From: Asparagopsis taxiformis
Lineage: Eukaryota; Rhodophyta; Florideophyceae; Bonnemaisoniales; Bonnemaisoniaceae
NCBI GenBank assembly: GCA_030407315.1
Contig: JALQPE010002819.1
Location: 1 to 28,199, forward strand
DNA: 28,199 nt
Direction: 5' to 3'
The notes under the pieces were generated by a model that saw only the letters and a list, made by a program, of their open reading frames with translations, was not told the DNA's origin and searched no databases. A program made the translations under genes and the position numbers. Each line of letters starts with the position of its first letter. The first letter of the stretch is position 1. Of this stretch, positions 9,979 through 19,994 are shown piece by piece.

Positions 9979-10240
9979 CTGAAATGGACGTCCGGTGGAT
10001 GTCCATCTCAGATGCACTGCTGGCCAGCCCAGAAATTCTAAAATTTCGGGCACAAAAAATCTTGCAAAAATCAACGATTTGGGCGGGTCGATTGTGCCGT
10101 ACGGCACACCCCCATCTCAAAAACATGTTCACATGTGCATGTTTTTGAGAATAGCCCAAATTTTAACTCAAATCAGGGTGTTCCCCGGATAAAGGGGTGC
10201 TCGCAGCCGCCCAAAAGGCCGCCTAGCTTGACAGCTGTAA
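9979..10240 (+). repeat. Hairpin repeat, copy 5, right end of left array
   Basis: The palindrome is at 10094-10107. After the core the sequence departs from the array spacer and continues GGGGTGCTCGCAGCC ... GACAGCTGTAATT. The same outer sequence is found, inverted, at 3768-3815. This end therefore pairs with copy 1 as an inverted repeat. Confidence 0.85.
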
Positions 10241-10525
10241 TTTTAACACATTACACATCAAGGACACTGCCTGCTTCACGCCACCTCGTCAGGTTTCGAG
10301 AGCCCGACTCGGGCCCGTTCTGAACGGACACTCACATCTCGATTGCCTGTCTTGCATTCCAGCGGTCACGATAGGTGTGTACCTAACAAAATTTCGGTTG
10401 TATTGTGTTATTATTTCCAGCGATTGGCGTTCACGACCATTCTTCAACTTAACGTGAAACATACCATCCACATCACTCGAATACGTCAACGTCAACCATC
10501 TCTTTTCCTTTCCAACTCAACAACC
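10241..10525. promoter_or_regulatory. Probable upstream region of the ParB-like gene
   Basis: About 285 bases between the repeat array and the ATG at 10526. Near the start codon it is C/T- and A-rich (CATCTCTTTTCCTTTCC, then AACTCAACAACC), which is typical of eukaryotic leaders. No TATA box can be assigned with confidence. Confidence 0.35.
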
Positions 10526-13500
10526 ATGGCGGATACGCATTTCAGCAGTTTGTTTTCAACGGTTTGCGGCGATCAAGTGAGCGCGTCAGCGGAGTCGCGC
10601 GGACTCAAGCGCGGCGTCGATGTCGACTTGTTTGCGGACGTGGACGGTGCGGCTGTGCATATTGGGACGGCTTCGGTGAGCACTGCTGGTGGCGATGTTG
10701 GCCTTTCCGCGCACGCTGCACAACCACAAGCTGCCGGAAACCGACGAGGGCCGACTATATCGTCGTGCGCAACATTGCGACTAAGGACAAGTTCAAGGAC
10801 CTCCCGTTCCCGTACATGTTTGATGGCGCCGAGGGACCGCCGGAGACGATGGGTGGAGCATACGCCGCGGCGTTTTACCCTTGGGATACTCGGATGATGC
10901 GCCCCGCTGCGGAGGATGGCTCTAGCGACATTCGTACCCCTGCTGCAGCGTCAAACTTCAACGCAGCGACGAACCAGGCCAGCTCGGGACGGATGCCCAG
11001 TACCGGTCCAGCAGGCGAAATCACTGGTTCGGGGGGTACGAAGCATCCAGCACGCTCCGTCCCGGTTTCGGGAGGCACGAAGCGCCCTGCTCGCTCTGCC
11101 AGAGCCTCCAGTGGAGGCACGAAGCACCCTGCTCGCTCCAACGTCACCGAAGCTACTACGCAGGACGTAACCGAGGTGGACGACGAACCGGAGGTGGCGG
11201 AAAGCATTCGTGAGCAGCAGGGGACGCAAATTATGGTGCCCAAGTTTGTGACGTCGGATTACGTCGGAGAAGGAGCGACTGTGTTGGTGAGGCAGCTAGT
11301 GGAACCGGCCGTGACCCTTCGCGATGTCAAAGAAGACCACGTGGAGGACCTGCGCAACAATATGTTGGCGGTGGGGTATGTGAGCTCTTCGCGTATCACT
11401 GTGACGGTGCTGAGGTCGCAGAACACGCATTGTCCGCCGACACGCGTCTGTTCCAGAATGGCAAATTCCATGCCAATGCGAACGTGACCGTGATCGACGG
11501 ACTGCATCGTCTCAATGCTATGCATAGCATTGCGGATGACTTCACGCGCCTCACCCGTATGCACAGAACCAAGCTGCCACAGGAGGCAAACCGCTTGCGC
11601 TGGGTTACTCAGCCTCTGGATGTGTACTACCTTCGCCGCAAGGACGACAGTGATCTCCAGCCTCATGAGATCATCCACAAGAGTGCAGAGTCGAACCATA
11701 CGACTGGGACGCAACTGACGGAGCGCTCCCTGGTTCGAATCTTGTCGTCCATCCAGCAGTTCATCCGTACGATTGCTGTTGCAAACAACGTGGAAAACGC
11801 TGGCGACTTGCGTGAGTCTGATGTCATCCGAACATTGTTCGAGGCGCAGTTCATGGGGATGATGAATTCGACGAACACGGCTCGGCGGTGGACGCGTTTG
11901 GCTATAGCAACGCTGAAGCATCCTGTTCTCGACGACGTGTTGCGTGAGCTGAACAATTCCGAGCGCCGCAACGAGATTGGGATAACGCACCTGGACCACA
12001 AGATAGTGCGCGAGTTGCTGGAAGAAAACTTTGTCTTCGTCTTGCGTGGTCTTTCGGAGTACTTGAACCCTGCTCATGGCGGACGTCCGGATGGACGCTT
12101 TGACGTGAACGACTTTATACATACGTCCGTCGCGTGACTGCAATAGCAAATTCTCTGTACGCTGCGTTTGGGCGCCCAAAGAGTATTATGCGCAAGTCAT
12201 TTCTGAGCACAGAGATGGCAATTGGTCGGTTAAGCAGCCGAAGGAGTTGCAATGGCATCTCACCAATGCCATTGCAATGTATAGAGGGGACGACCGGAGC
12301 AGTGAGGTTCGAATGCGACGGAGAACCACGCGTTTACAGGATTTGGAAACGAACTTGAAAGAGTTTTTCAATCCGACATTGAAGAAGAAGACTAAGGCTC
12401 GACGCAAACGCCGCCCTTCTGCTGCCAATGTGAGACTCACTCACAAGAAGCAGCGGAATGTCGAACATGAGCCTGCTTCGCATGGCCTCCGCCGCCGTTC
12501 ACAGCGACTTCGCTCGACGGGGAGCACACGCCTCGAGGAAGAAGAGCCGGTTGTGGTACAACAATCCGCCGGGGAAGAAGAGCAGGCCGTTGTTGATAAA
12601 CCCACCGATCAACAACAAGCCACTGCTTCCGGTGATGAGGTTGACGAAGACTCCGCCCATTCCCCCGATTCTGCCGTTGAGATTGTCCCCCAAGATAACC
12701 AACGTGCTGGTGCGACTCCCTCCAACCAAGAATCTGTCCATACCGCTTCGGACGAGGAAGACAAACAGGGTGCAGACGAGGGCCAAGTCGAAAGCAAGGG
12801 GGTCCGCGAAGTGACAATTACATTCACTGTTCCGGAAGGAGTGGAAGTCGATGAAGACGGTTACATCGTTCGTGACTCTCCTTCTGAAGACGACCTCCTC
12901 TTCGACGACCGTATGCCGTCTCTTCCTGACGATTTCGAAGACCGAGCCGAAGGGCATCATCTGGCGCAGCGTCCCGCGGATGTCATCGCATCGGTGAGGG
13001 TTGGCTGTCTGCCCCCGATTGAGCTCAGGTTGTTATTGGAGAGTGTGGAAATCGATGAGGAGGGCAGAGAGGTGAGGTATTTGAAGCAAGTGGCGATGGA
13101 CCCTGTGTTTGAGGGGCTGCATATTCCGGAAGAACATCGGGCTCGTGTGCTATTCGAAATCGATCACGTCTATCCGATGTTCTTCGCAGCGTGGAAGATG
13201 GCTGCCAAGGCGATGTGTGAGCCTACATCGACGTTTCTACCCTCGAGGCTGGACTTCGCCCAGGTTGCGCGAATGTCTACAAGCTGGAAGGATTCGTATG
13301 AGGCCGGCACTGGTATGGCGTACTTCCACAATTGCCGAACGGAAATCAACGAGCGAGGGTATACGGTGATGCACAATTTCGCGGATGTAAGCTACCTCGA
13401 TGCGTCGGACAAGTTCCCATTTGACTTGGGTCTCATGGAAGAAATTCCTAACCAGGAATTGTTTCGGTACTTTTTGGGAACGTGGGAGGGGGAGCAGGTG

Positions 13501-13638
13501 CACAAGGACCCTGGGAACCGGCAGCTGTGGAGTCCCATTGTCAATACAGGGGACGATGAACAGATGAGAATAACCGGAATGAGGGGAGGGCTCGCTTCAC
13601 GTCTACGCCCACTGCCTGGTTGACTATGCCGAGAACGA
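10526..13638 (+). CDS. ParB/sulfiredoxin-like domain protein, 5' part (interrupted by retrotransposon)
   Basis: Start ATG at 10526 in the context AACCATGG. The N-terminal part is low complexity, with three copies of GGTKxPARS (about 11034-11140). The ParB/Srx-like domain spans about 11250-11530: VRQLVEPAVTLRDVKEDHV and LRNNMLAVGY, then the signature IDGLHRLNAM at 11493-11522, the DGxHRxxA form of the ParB nucleotide-binding/nuclease motif. A helical region follows to about 12130, then a basic stretch near 12365-12440, an acidic Glu/Asp/Gln-rich linker (12530-12960), and an unrecognised C-terminal domain (for example FEIDHVYPMFFAAWKMAAKA). Frame changes are needed near 10750, 11420, 12120 and 13583-13620; the last lies in a G-run. 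The frame continues to the AACGA duplication at 13634-13638 and resumes at 24357. Predicted role: DNA-binding or CTP-dependent partner of a mobile element; inference only. Confidence 0.65.
11250..11530 (+). other. ParB/Srx-like domain
   Basis: The first half resembles the ParB N-terminal pattern: a conserved hydrophobic-Pro-x-x-x-x-R start, then E-D-x-V-x-x-L-x-x-N-M-x-x-x-G-Y, then a beta strand SSRITVTVL. The second half holds VTVIDGLHRLNAM. A one-base frame change near 11415-11430 separates the halves. In prokaryotes such domains are often coupled to DNA methyltransferases in phages and mobile elements. Confidence 0.65.
13634..13638. repeat. Target-site duplication AACGA (left)
   Basis: Five bases directly before the TGTGG terminus of the left LTR; the same five bases directly follow the right LTR. 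A 5-bp duplication is standard for Ty3/Gypsy integrases. Confidence 0.95.
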
Positions 13639-14296
13639 TGTGGAACCACGTTAGTTCTAGATAGCTGGTACGAGCTACGGACACGCTGTCCTTAACGAAA
13701 CGAAACGAGCAGTCCACCCGCTGGTGTTTTGACTGTATTGTTAGGTAGGAAGGTAGAGTGGTTAGCGAGTAGACACGAGCGTCACGACGCAACAATCCAC
13801 GCGAGGATTACGTTAGCACACGAGGTGGTACGTCACCGGAGGCGCTCTCGACCAAGCCCGGAGGCACTACACGCAATCAGCCTTACGTGCGGCGATGGGT
13901 AGGGAGTACGCAGCTCGACGGAGACGAAGCCTCGTTAGGCAAAACGTAAACGTAAACGTAGAAGTCAGTCGTAGACTAGAGCCGTTGCTCGATCGTTGTC
14001 TTGTCCCCTTTCCCTCCCGGCACGATGCCAATACCTATATGGCCACGATGGCATCGCTTTACAGTGTAAACACTGTTCGTAACGTCCCCGAATGGGAAAG
14101 GACCTTGTGGGTCACACGTAGGGACCCGTTGGTCCGTTGGCCGTTGCCAGTACGTTCGTTGCACACGTGTGCCGGTTGCGCGCGCGCATGCGCCAGCAAT
14201 GTTCGTGCATTGCTGTCGCCGGTCGTGTCCGCCGGGATTCGAATTCCGCGGAAAAACGTAAATATTTACAATTTCGGAATTGCCACGTATACTACA
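13639..14296 (-). repeat. 3' LTR (left)
   Basis: 658 bp from TGTGGAACCACG to CGTATACTACA as read on the + strand. It aligns along its whole length with 23702-24351. Differences are about nine short indels and one clear substitution. It contains the perfect 12-bp palindrome GTAAATATTTAC and an 8-bp-stem hairpin CAGCAATG/CATTGCTG. Confidence 0.95.
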
Positions 14297-14312
14297 CAGC
14301 CCCACCCCCACA
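14297..14312 (-). other. Polypurine tract
   Basis: On the element strand this reads TGGGGGTGGGGCTG immediately before the 3' LTR. It is G-rich with one T break, the expected position for plus-strand priming. Confidence 0.7.
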
Positions 14313-14463
14313 CGTGGACGTCCCGGCCACGCGAGGCCCTTCAGGACGCGCCTGAGACACGGGGCCGTGGCGCCTTTTCGGGTACAACTGCGGACGTGGC
14401 AGTTGTCCCGAAAAATCTCGTTTAAACGTACGCGGCCCGGTTGGCTGATCGAATCGCCACGGC

Positions 14464-14489
14464 GCCGGAGCGCGCGCGTGCGCTCCGGC
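14464..14489. repeat. Perfect 10-bp-stem hairpin
   Basis: GCCGGAGCGC, a 6-base GCGCGT loop, then GCGCTCCGGC. On the element strand it lies in the 3' non-coding spacer, close to the 3' LTR. Confidence 0.8.
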
Positions 14490-14654
14490 TCTTTCGTAAT
14501 CATCGCGGCCCGCCCGTTGGCATCGTTCCGTGGTTAGTCGTAGGCCTCGTAGGCTTTTAGCATCGAGCTGCTTCGTAAACCTTCGTTTGTTTCTTTGCGT
14601 AATCGCATGGCTCCGTTGAGCTTCGTAATACGTGTTGGCAGGTCGTCTGCAGCG

Positions 14655-14683
14655 GGGGAGGGGTTAGCGTTAAGCCCCTCCCC
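14655..14683. repeat. 9-bp GC stem followed by a T run
   Basis: GGGGAGGGG and CCCCTCCCC separated by TTAGCGTTAAG, followed by CACAATTTTTTTTGTTGTG, itself a short inverted repeat around a T run. It looks like an intrinsic terminator on the + strand, but the element is read from the other strand and the host is eukaryotic. Confidence 0.6.
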
Positions 14684-15036
14684 ACAATTTTTTTTGTTGT
14701 GGCGTCTACCCCGTCGGGTGTCGTAAGGCTTACGTAGCCCGTCTTCCGCGTTCGCAGCGGCGTGTGCCCGTTGGCAGGTTCGTACAAATCGTAACTATTC
14801 GGCTAAGCGGCGGCGCGTAGCGGCGGCTTTTCACTGCGAGTGGTACGTTAACCTCGATCGTTTAGCCCGTTGGCGTGCGTATCATTTAGTAACTAACTCG
14901 GAAATCGTTTCCGCCGTCGCTTCTCGTTCGAATACCCCGTCGGGTGTCGAATTCCGTTGAGCATTCGAGCTCTTTGGCGCGTAGCACGTCGGTGCCAATT
15001 TTAATTTGCTCCGATGAGCTGGACGGAAAATTCGCC

Positions 15037-15075
15037 AAACGTCAGCCGACTCGCGCGTGAGTTGGCTTGACGTTT
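15037..15075. repeat. Long imperfect hairpin
   Basis: AAACGTCAGCCGACTC pairs with GAGTTGGCTTGACGTTT across a GCGCGT loop. The stem is about 16 bp with one mismatch and one bulged base. Confidence 0.75.
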
Positions 15076-16667
15076 CACGCCGTTGCGTGTACGCGGCGGT
15101 GCGTCGTGGTGCGTCGCAGTTCCGTTCACAACGTCTTTGCCGGCGGGCTTGGCTTTTCGTATAGCCGTTAACACCGTTAACGCCGTCGCGCTTTACGTTC
15201 CCGCGGCTTCACGTTAGCCGGTGGCGCAACCGTTGCGCTAGTCCGCTTCGCGTGGTGGCGTCGTTCGCCGCGGCGTCCGAGGAGCGTTTCGTTAGCTCAT
15301 CCGTTATGTGGTGCGACGTGCACTTGGGCATACGTAATGCTCGCCCTCTACGCCGTTGCGTAATTTAGTTTATTCGACTTGCGAACCCGACGGGGACGCG
15401 ATTGACGAAGTCGTTTCGCACGCCCGCGGGCGTTTGAGGCTGTTACGTGAGCCAGGTTCGTCGGCAGACGTTGCCTTCAGCTGTGCCGTTTACGTTGGCT
15501 ACCAGCTTGTACGCCGTTGCGTATTCGTATTTCGTTTCGTACGTTCGGCCCGTTGGCGTGCGTCGTTATCGTTAGCGACGTCCGCGTACGCGCTCGTATC
15601 CTGGCCGACGTGGCCGGTGCCGCGCGCGCCTTCGAATTCGAACGGGGTCTAAGCTCGTTAGCTTCTCGTTTTGCGATGCGGACGTGCGCGTCTTAGCCTT
15701 CGTGACCGTACGTGGTCAACCCCTTTCGGGTTTGCTCGTGCGTCTCGACTAGCCGGCGGGCTTTTCGCTTTCGCGCGTCATTCGCTATGCCCGCGTGGCA
15801 GGACACCGTTGTGTCGTTCCGTGGTTGCCGTACGTGGCTACCGTGTTCGGCGTCGTGCCTCACGATGGCGATTCGGTTCGCCGTCCGTCGTCGCGGCCTC
15901 GTTGGCTCGTCGTTCGCACGCTTCACTCGCGCGCTTCGTGCGCTGAGACCCGTTGGTCTAATTCGTCGGCTAACGTATAGCTTCGTTCCGCTTCGTGCGG
16001 GAAGTTTCGTAATGAGGCCGTTGCCATCTTCGTTGGGGACGCGTCCGTCCTACGTCGTTTCTCCGCCTTCCGGCGTCACGTTGCCGTTAGCTCGCGAGCT
16101 GTTTGGCGTTGACCTCGTTGGTCGATGCGACTCGTTGTCAGCGGCTGTCCACGGGGACGTGCGATGGCTCACGTGACGTGCCAAAATTACGAAATTTTCG
16201 GGGCACGCGTGTCCCGAGATTTGGCCGGATTAGCGCACTGTAATCGGCCCGATGTTTCGTACCGTGCGCCCATGGCCCGCTGGCCCAAGTATAATTTTTC
16301 GCGCGAAAAATCTGACGTGTTGTCCGTCCGTGGCCCGTGGTGTCGTCACCTTTGCCCGTGGGGCGGTCAACACTGTCGAGCCAGTCGTGGCTCTTCACAT
16401 CGTGTGAATCGTCCGCGCGTGGACTCGTCGTCCAATCTTTCGTTGGCGCTCGTGCCTCCACCAACGTATGGTGTCGAAAACGAAAAGAGCGACGGCTCTA
16501 GCACGCATCGCGCCCCCCCAACGCAAGGGTGGACGTCCCGGCCACTCGTTGTGCCTTCGCTTCTCGTTCGTGCGGCTCGTCGCCTTCGTTTGTTGCATCG
16601 TGCAACGTCGCGCACGCGTGCGCTTAACCCGACGCTCGTGTGCGTTTTCGGGGGCCGTCGTGGCCTT

Positions 16668-18682
16668 TCACGTTGTTGCTCGTCGCACGCGTGCGAAGTA
16701 TCGAGAGACGCTCTCTTCAGATACGTTCCGGCGGGGCTCCCACGTAGGGTTACGATACCCGACCCACTTCACGAGGAAGTCTAACGTTCCGTCCTCGTTC
16801 ACGCGGTGGTTGAGTAGGTCGTCTACTACATACGCCGGACCGTCGCGGTTCTTGTCGAGGTCTGCCTCGGTGGCATCGTATGGCTCCGGCGGGGGCGCGT
16901 TCGCCGGCGTTGGCGCGTACGCAACGCGGTCCGAGTTGACACGTTCAACTACGTCTCCTCGTTGGATGACGAACGTTCGTACGTCGTTACGTAGTACGCG
17001 GAACGGTCCCAACGCGTGGTGGTGCCGAGCTTCGTGCCCTTCGTGGTCCCGTCCGTCGGGTCGATGAATACGTATTCTCCCGCACGGATGTTTCGATTCG
17101 AGACACGGACTCGTTTGTCGAAATTTCGTTTATAACGTGCCTGCGCGGCCTTCAGCGTTCGATACGCGTTATCCATCGTTGTGGCGAGCTCACGCACGTA
17201 AGTGGCTCGCCCTCCCCCGTCGGGTAGTTCGCGGTTCGTTACCGACGTGTGTAGCGCCAGCGGTGGCGGTGGATTCGTGAGAATCAAATCGAAGGGCGTC
17301 GTGCCCGTGCTCGAATGCACATGCGTGTTGTACGCAAACGTTAACGCCGATGCGTATCGATCCCAGTCGTTCTGGTTTTCGTTCACGTAATTGCGCAGCA
17401 TCGCCAGGATCGTCCTGTTGTAGCGCTCCACCTGCCCGTTCGTTTGGGGGTGGTACGTCGACGTAAAGACGTTCGTTACGCCAATCTCGTTGCAAACGCG
17501 CTGGAAGAACTTAGCAGCGAACTGCTTTCCGTTGTCGCTTATGAGTGTCCGTGGGGGTCCATACGAGAAGACCCACGCGTTGACGAACGCACTCGCCACG
17601 TTGGCGGAATCGATATTACGTAGAGGTACGACTCTAGTCAGCTTCGTGAAGCGGTCCGTTATCACGAGGATAAATCGGTTACCACGCGTGGTTTTCGTAA
17701 GCGGACCTAGTATGTCGATACATAGGTCTCGCAACGGCTCCGTAGCCGGAAATAAACGTAACGGGTTCGTCCGTTTGCGAAGCTTCACGCGGTTCTTCGC
17801 ACATCCAACGCAGTTTCGTACCGTTGCGTAGATGTCGGCGGCCATCGCGGGCCAGTAGTACGTCCTCCGTAGGGTGTAGTACATACGCGTTTGTCCGGGG
17901 TGTCCAGCGAGGACGTGGTGGTGCGTTAACTCCAGCAGCCGCGGCCGCAACGAAGCCGGCACAACGATTTGTGTACGTTCCTCGTCGTGAGGGTTCCGGC
18001 GTCGGAGTAGGCCATCGTGGCCTTCGAAGAATGCAGCGTCCTGCGTCTCGGACTGTCGTGTCAGTATCGTTTGACAGAACGTGTCCTCGCGTTGAGCTTC
18101 GATAAGCTCGTCCCTCGTAATGGGAAGCTGAACGTCAGCTGGTGGCACGCGTGCCGAATCGTCTTCGGCAGCGCGCTGTTCGTCGAGGAAATCCGGTTCC
18201 TCGTCGAGAACGTCATCGAGCGTCGCGTCGCGGTTGAACTCGAGGCCATCGTGGCCAGCCGTCGTGGCCGATGTTCGTTCATCACGAGTCTCGTTCGACG
18301 GGTCGTCGTGACCCCTGGCATTCGTTGCCTTTTTACGTACGGACGTCGTTCGTCCTTGCCCATTTCGTGTGGGTTGTCGCCGACTGCGAGTCGTCACGAG
18401 GACCGCGTCCCCGTACGATGGTACGTCATCGTCGACGGGTCGACCGTCGTCATACGTAGATATCACACGTGATAAAGCGTCAGGTACCTGGTGCACGCGC
18501 CCAGGCCTGTACGTACTTCGAAATCGAATTCGGCAACGCGTAGCCTCCATCGTAGTAGTCGTCCGGACGCGTCCGTCAACGTCATCAGCCAACGTAAGGC
18601 TTCGTGGTCCGTACGTACGGTGAACCGCTGACCCTCTACGTAGGGTCGGAGCGACGTTATCGCCCAGACGACGGAGTAGCAC
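16668..18682 (-). CDS. Integrase with GPF-type module and C-terminal chromodomain
   Basis: One long frame (18682-16949) plus an overlapping frame (17012-16668), joined by a single frame change near 16950-17010. In order: tether YRPGRVHQVPDALSR; an acidic/basic linker; the zinc-binding HHCC region with ELTHHHVLAGHPG and NCVGCAKNR; the catalytic core with CIDILGPL (first Asp), LISDNGKQF (second Asp) and NGQVERYNR (Glu); then GPFRVL; and a chromodomain with YVVDDLLNHR, LVKWVGY and TWEP (16690-16831). The integrase joins the cDNA to host DNA. The chromodomain of chromoviruses targets modified histone tails. All DDE residues are present. It is probably part of one gag-pol product rather than a separate gene. 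Confidence 0.9.
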
Positions 18683-19041
18683 TCGCGCTCGGTCGCCGAG
18701 TAACCACGTTCGGTTTCGTTAAGGGTCTTCGACCAGTACCCAATCGGCACCCATTCGTTGGGCTTATCTTCGTTTTGCTGCTGGAGCAACGTAGCTCCCA
18801 GCTGATACGCCGACGCGTCGGTATCGATCATGAACGGACGTCCCGCCTTCGGAAGGTGCAATACTGGTGGCGACACCAGTATTGTCTTCAAGTTTTCGAA
18901 CGCATTCGTTTGCGCGTCAGTTGGATTCGTCCAATCGGGGGAAGCGTCCTTCTTCAACATCGTGTTGAGTGGCCGAGCGATCTCGGCATACGCCTTTACG
19001 AACGGCGGTAAACGTTGGCCGCGCCCAAAAACGATCGACAT
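18463..19041 (-). CDS. RNase H-like domain of pol
   Basis: Frame with FVKAYAEIARPLN (end of the RT connection), PFMIDTDASAYQLGATLLQ (active-site Asp in DTDAS at 18811-18825), YWSKTLNETERGYSATERE (Glu), and FTVRTDHEALRWLM (second Asp). It removes the RNA strand after reverse transcription. A frame change near 19000-19040 links it to RT, and another near 18470-18680 to the integrase frame, where the C-terminal HQVPDALSR continues. Confidence 0.9.
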   Translation of the reverse strand: MSIVFGRGQRLPPFVKAYAEIARPLNTMLKKDASPDWTNPTDAQTNAFENLKTILVSPPVLHLPKAGRPFMIDTDASAYQLGATLLQQQNEDKPNEWVPIGYWSKTLNETERGYSATERECYSVVWAITSLRPYVEGQRFTVRTDHEALRWLMTLTDASGRLLRWRLRVAEFDFEVRTGLGACTRYLTLYHV

Positions 19042-19994
19042 TGCGTCTTGTCTCGCGGGAACGTAGCCGTACGAAAGGCTTCCTTGTTCCGTGCTGCGAC
19101 GTGCAGCTTCCCTGGGGTAATCACGTGCCCCAGGTAGTCAACGCGTGGTTGAAAGAACGAGCACTTCGTGAGCTTTAACGTTACTCCCCGCTGCGCGTAG
19201 CAGGGAAAGCACCTGGTCAACGTGACCCAGGTGAGACTCGAGGTCTTTCGAAAAGACGATTACGTCGTCTAAGTAGACCAGGCACGATTGCCAACGTACT
19301 CCGGAGAGGATGATGTCCAACGTCCGCTGAAACGTAGCGGGGGCATTTCGTAGCCCGAATGGCATTCGCACGTAGCGATACGTTCCCATGAAAGACGTAA
19401 ACGTTGTCTTATCACGGTCCTCGGCGGAGACGGGCACTTGCCAGTAACCGGCGTTACAATCGAGTGTCGTGAAGATGGCGGCGTCGCCCAACGAATCGAG
19501 GCAGTCTTCCATACGAGGAAGCGGGTACGAATCAGCGATCGTTTTCGCGTTCAAACGTCTGTAGTCGACACAGAAACGTAAGGATCCGTCCTTCTTCGGC
19601 ACCAACACGATTGGTGACGCCCATTCGCTGGACGCGGGTTCGATAACCCCTTCGTTGAGCATCTTCGTGATCTGCTCCTCGGCTATCGTACTAGAGCCGG
19701 ACCCTGACGATAGGGCATTGAACGTATGGGCCGCGTGCCCGGTTCGAGTTCGATTCGATGCTCCGTAGCATTGATTTCGCCGAGGCGTCCGCTCGTCCAC
19801 ATTGACGAATGTGTAGCTAGCATCTCGTTGATGCGCTTTCGTAAATCCTCGTCGTCGAGGTGCGACAAATCGATTGTCGACTGCCAATCCGTGGCGGGGT
19901 CGTTCCCCTTTTCGTTGACCAACGGGTCTGGCGTTGCGTCGCCCAACCCGTTCGTAGTTGTCCGCGTCGTCGCGTCGACTAGCGGTAGGTTCAA
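18996..19994 (-). CDS. Reverse transcriptase domain of pol
   Basis: The N-terminal piece (19994-19683) carries TEHRIELEPGTRPIRSMPYR. The main frame (19887-19138) carries the fingers and palm: EWASPIVLVPKKDGSLRFC with VDYRRLN, TTLDCNAGYWQVPV (first catalytic Asp), MPFGLRNAPATFQR, and CLVYLDDVIVFS with the YLDD box at 19264-19275. The thumb/connection (LTKCSFFQPRVDYLGHVI) is in a third frame at 19220-18996. Two frame changes are therefore needed. All canonical motifs are intact. Confidence 0.92.

Larger units (their letters stand above)
14313..16667 (-). other. Long non-coding spacer between pol and the 3' LTR
   Basis: About 2.35 kb with no coherent minus-strand frame and no recognised protein on either strand. 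It is rich in CpG and in words such as CGTTGG and CGTTAG. It includes several strong inverted repeats (14464-14489, 14655-14683, 15037-15075, 16294-16311) and repeated phrases such as ACCCCGTCGGGTGTCG (about 14709 and 14935) and GGACGTCCCGGCCAC (near 14318 and 16531). Open + strand frames (for example 15712-16176 and 16125-16784) are Arg/Ser/Phe-rich and look like chance frames in GC-rich DNA. Confidence 0.6.

Noticed and set aside
9117..10240. CRISPR array
   Set aside because: Units are 390-500 bp with related spacers, in a eukaryotic context.
14655..14700. Rho-independent terminator
   Set aside because: Stem plus T run fits by shape, but the sequence is inside a eukaryotic retrotransposon and on the non-coding strand.
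15356..16784. Long + strand frames in the retrotransposon spacer
   Set aside because: Arg/Ser/Phe-rich, no motifs, and antisense to the element; expected by chance in GC-rich DNA with few stops.
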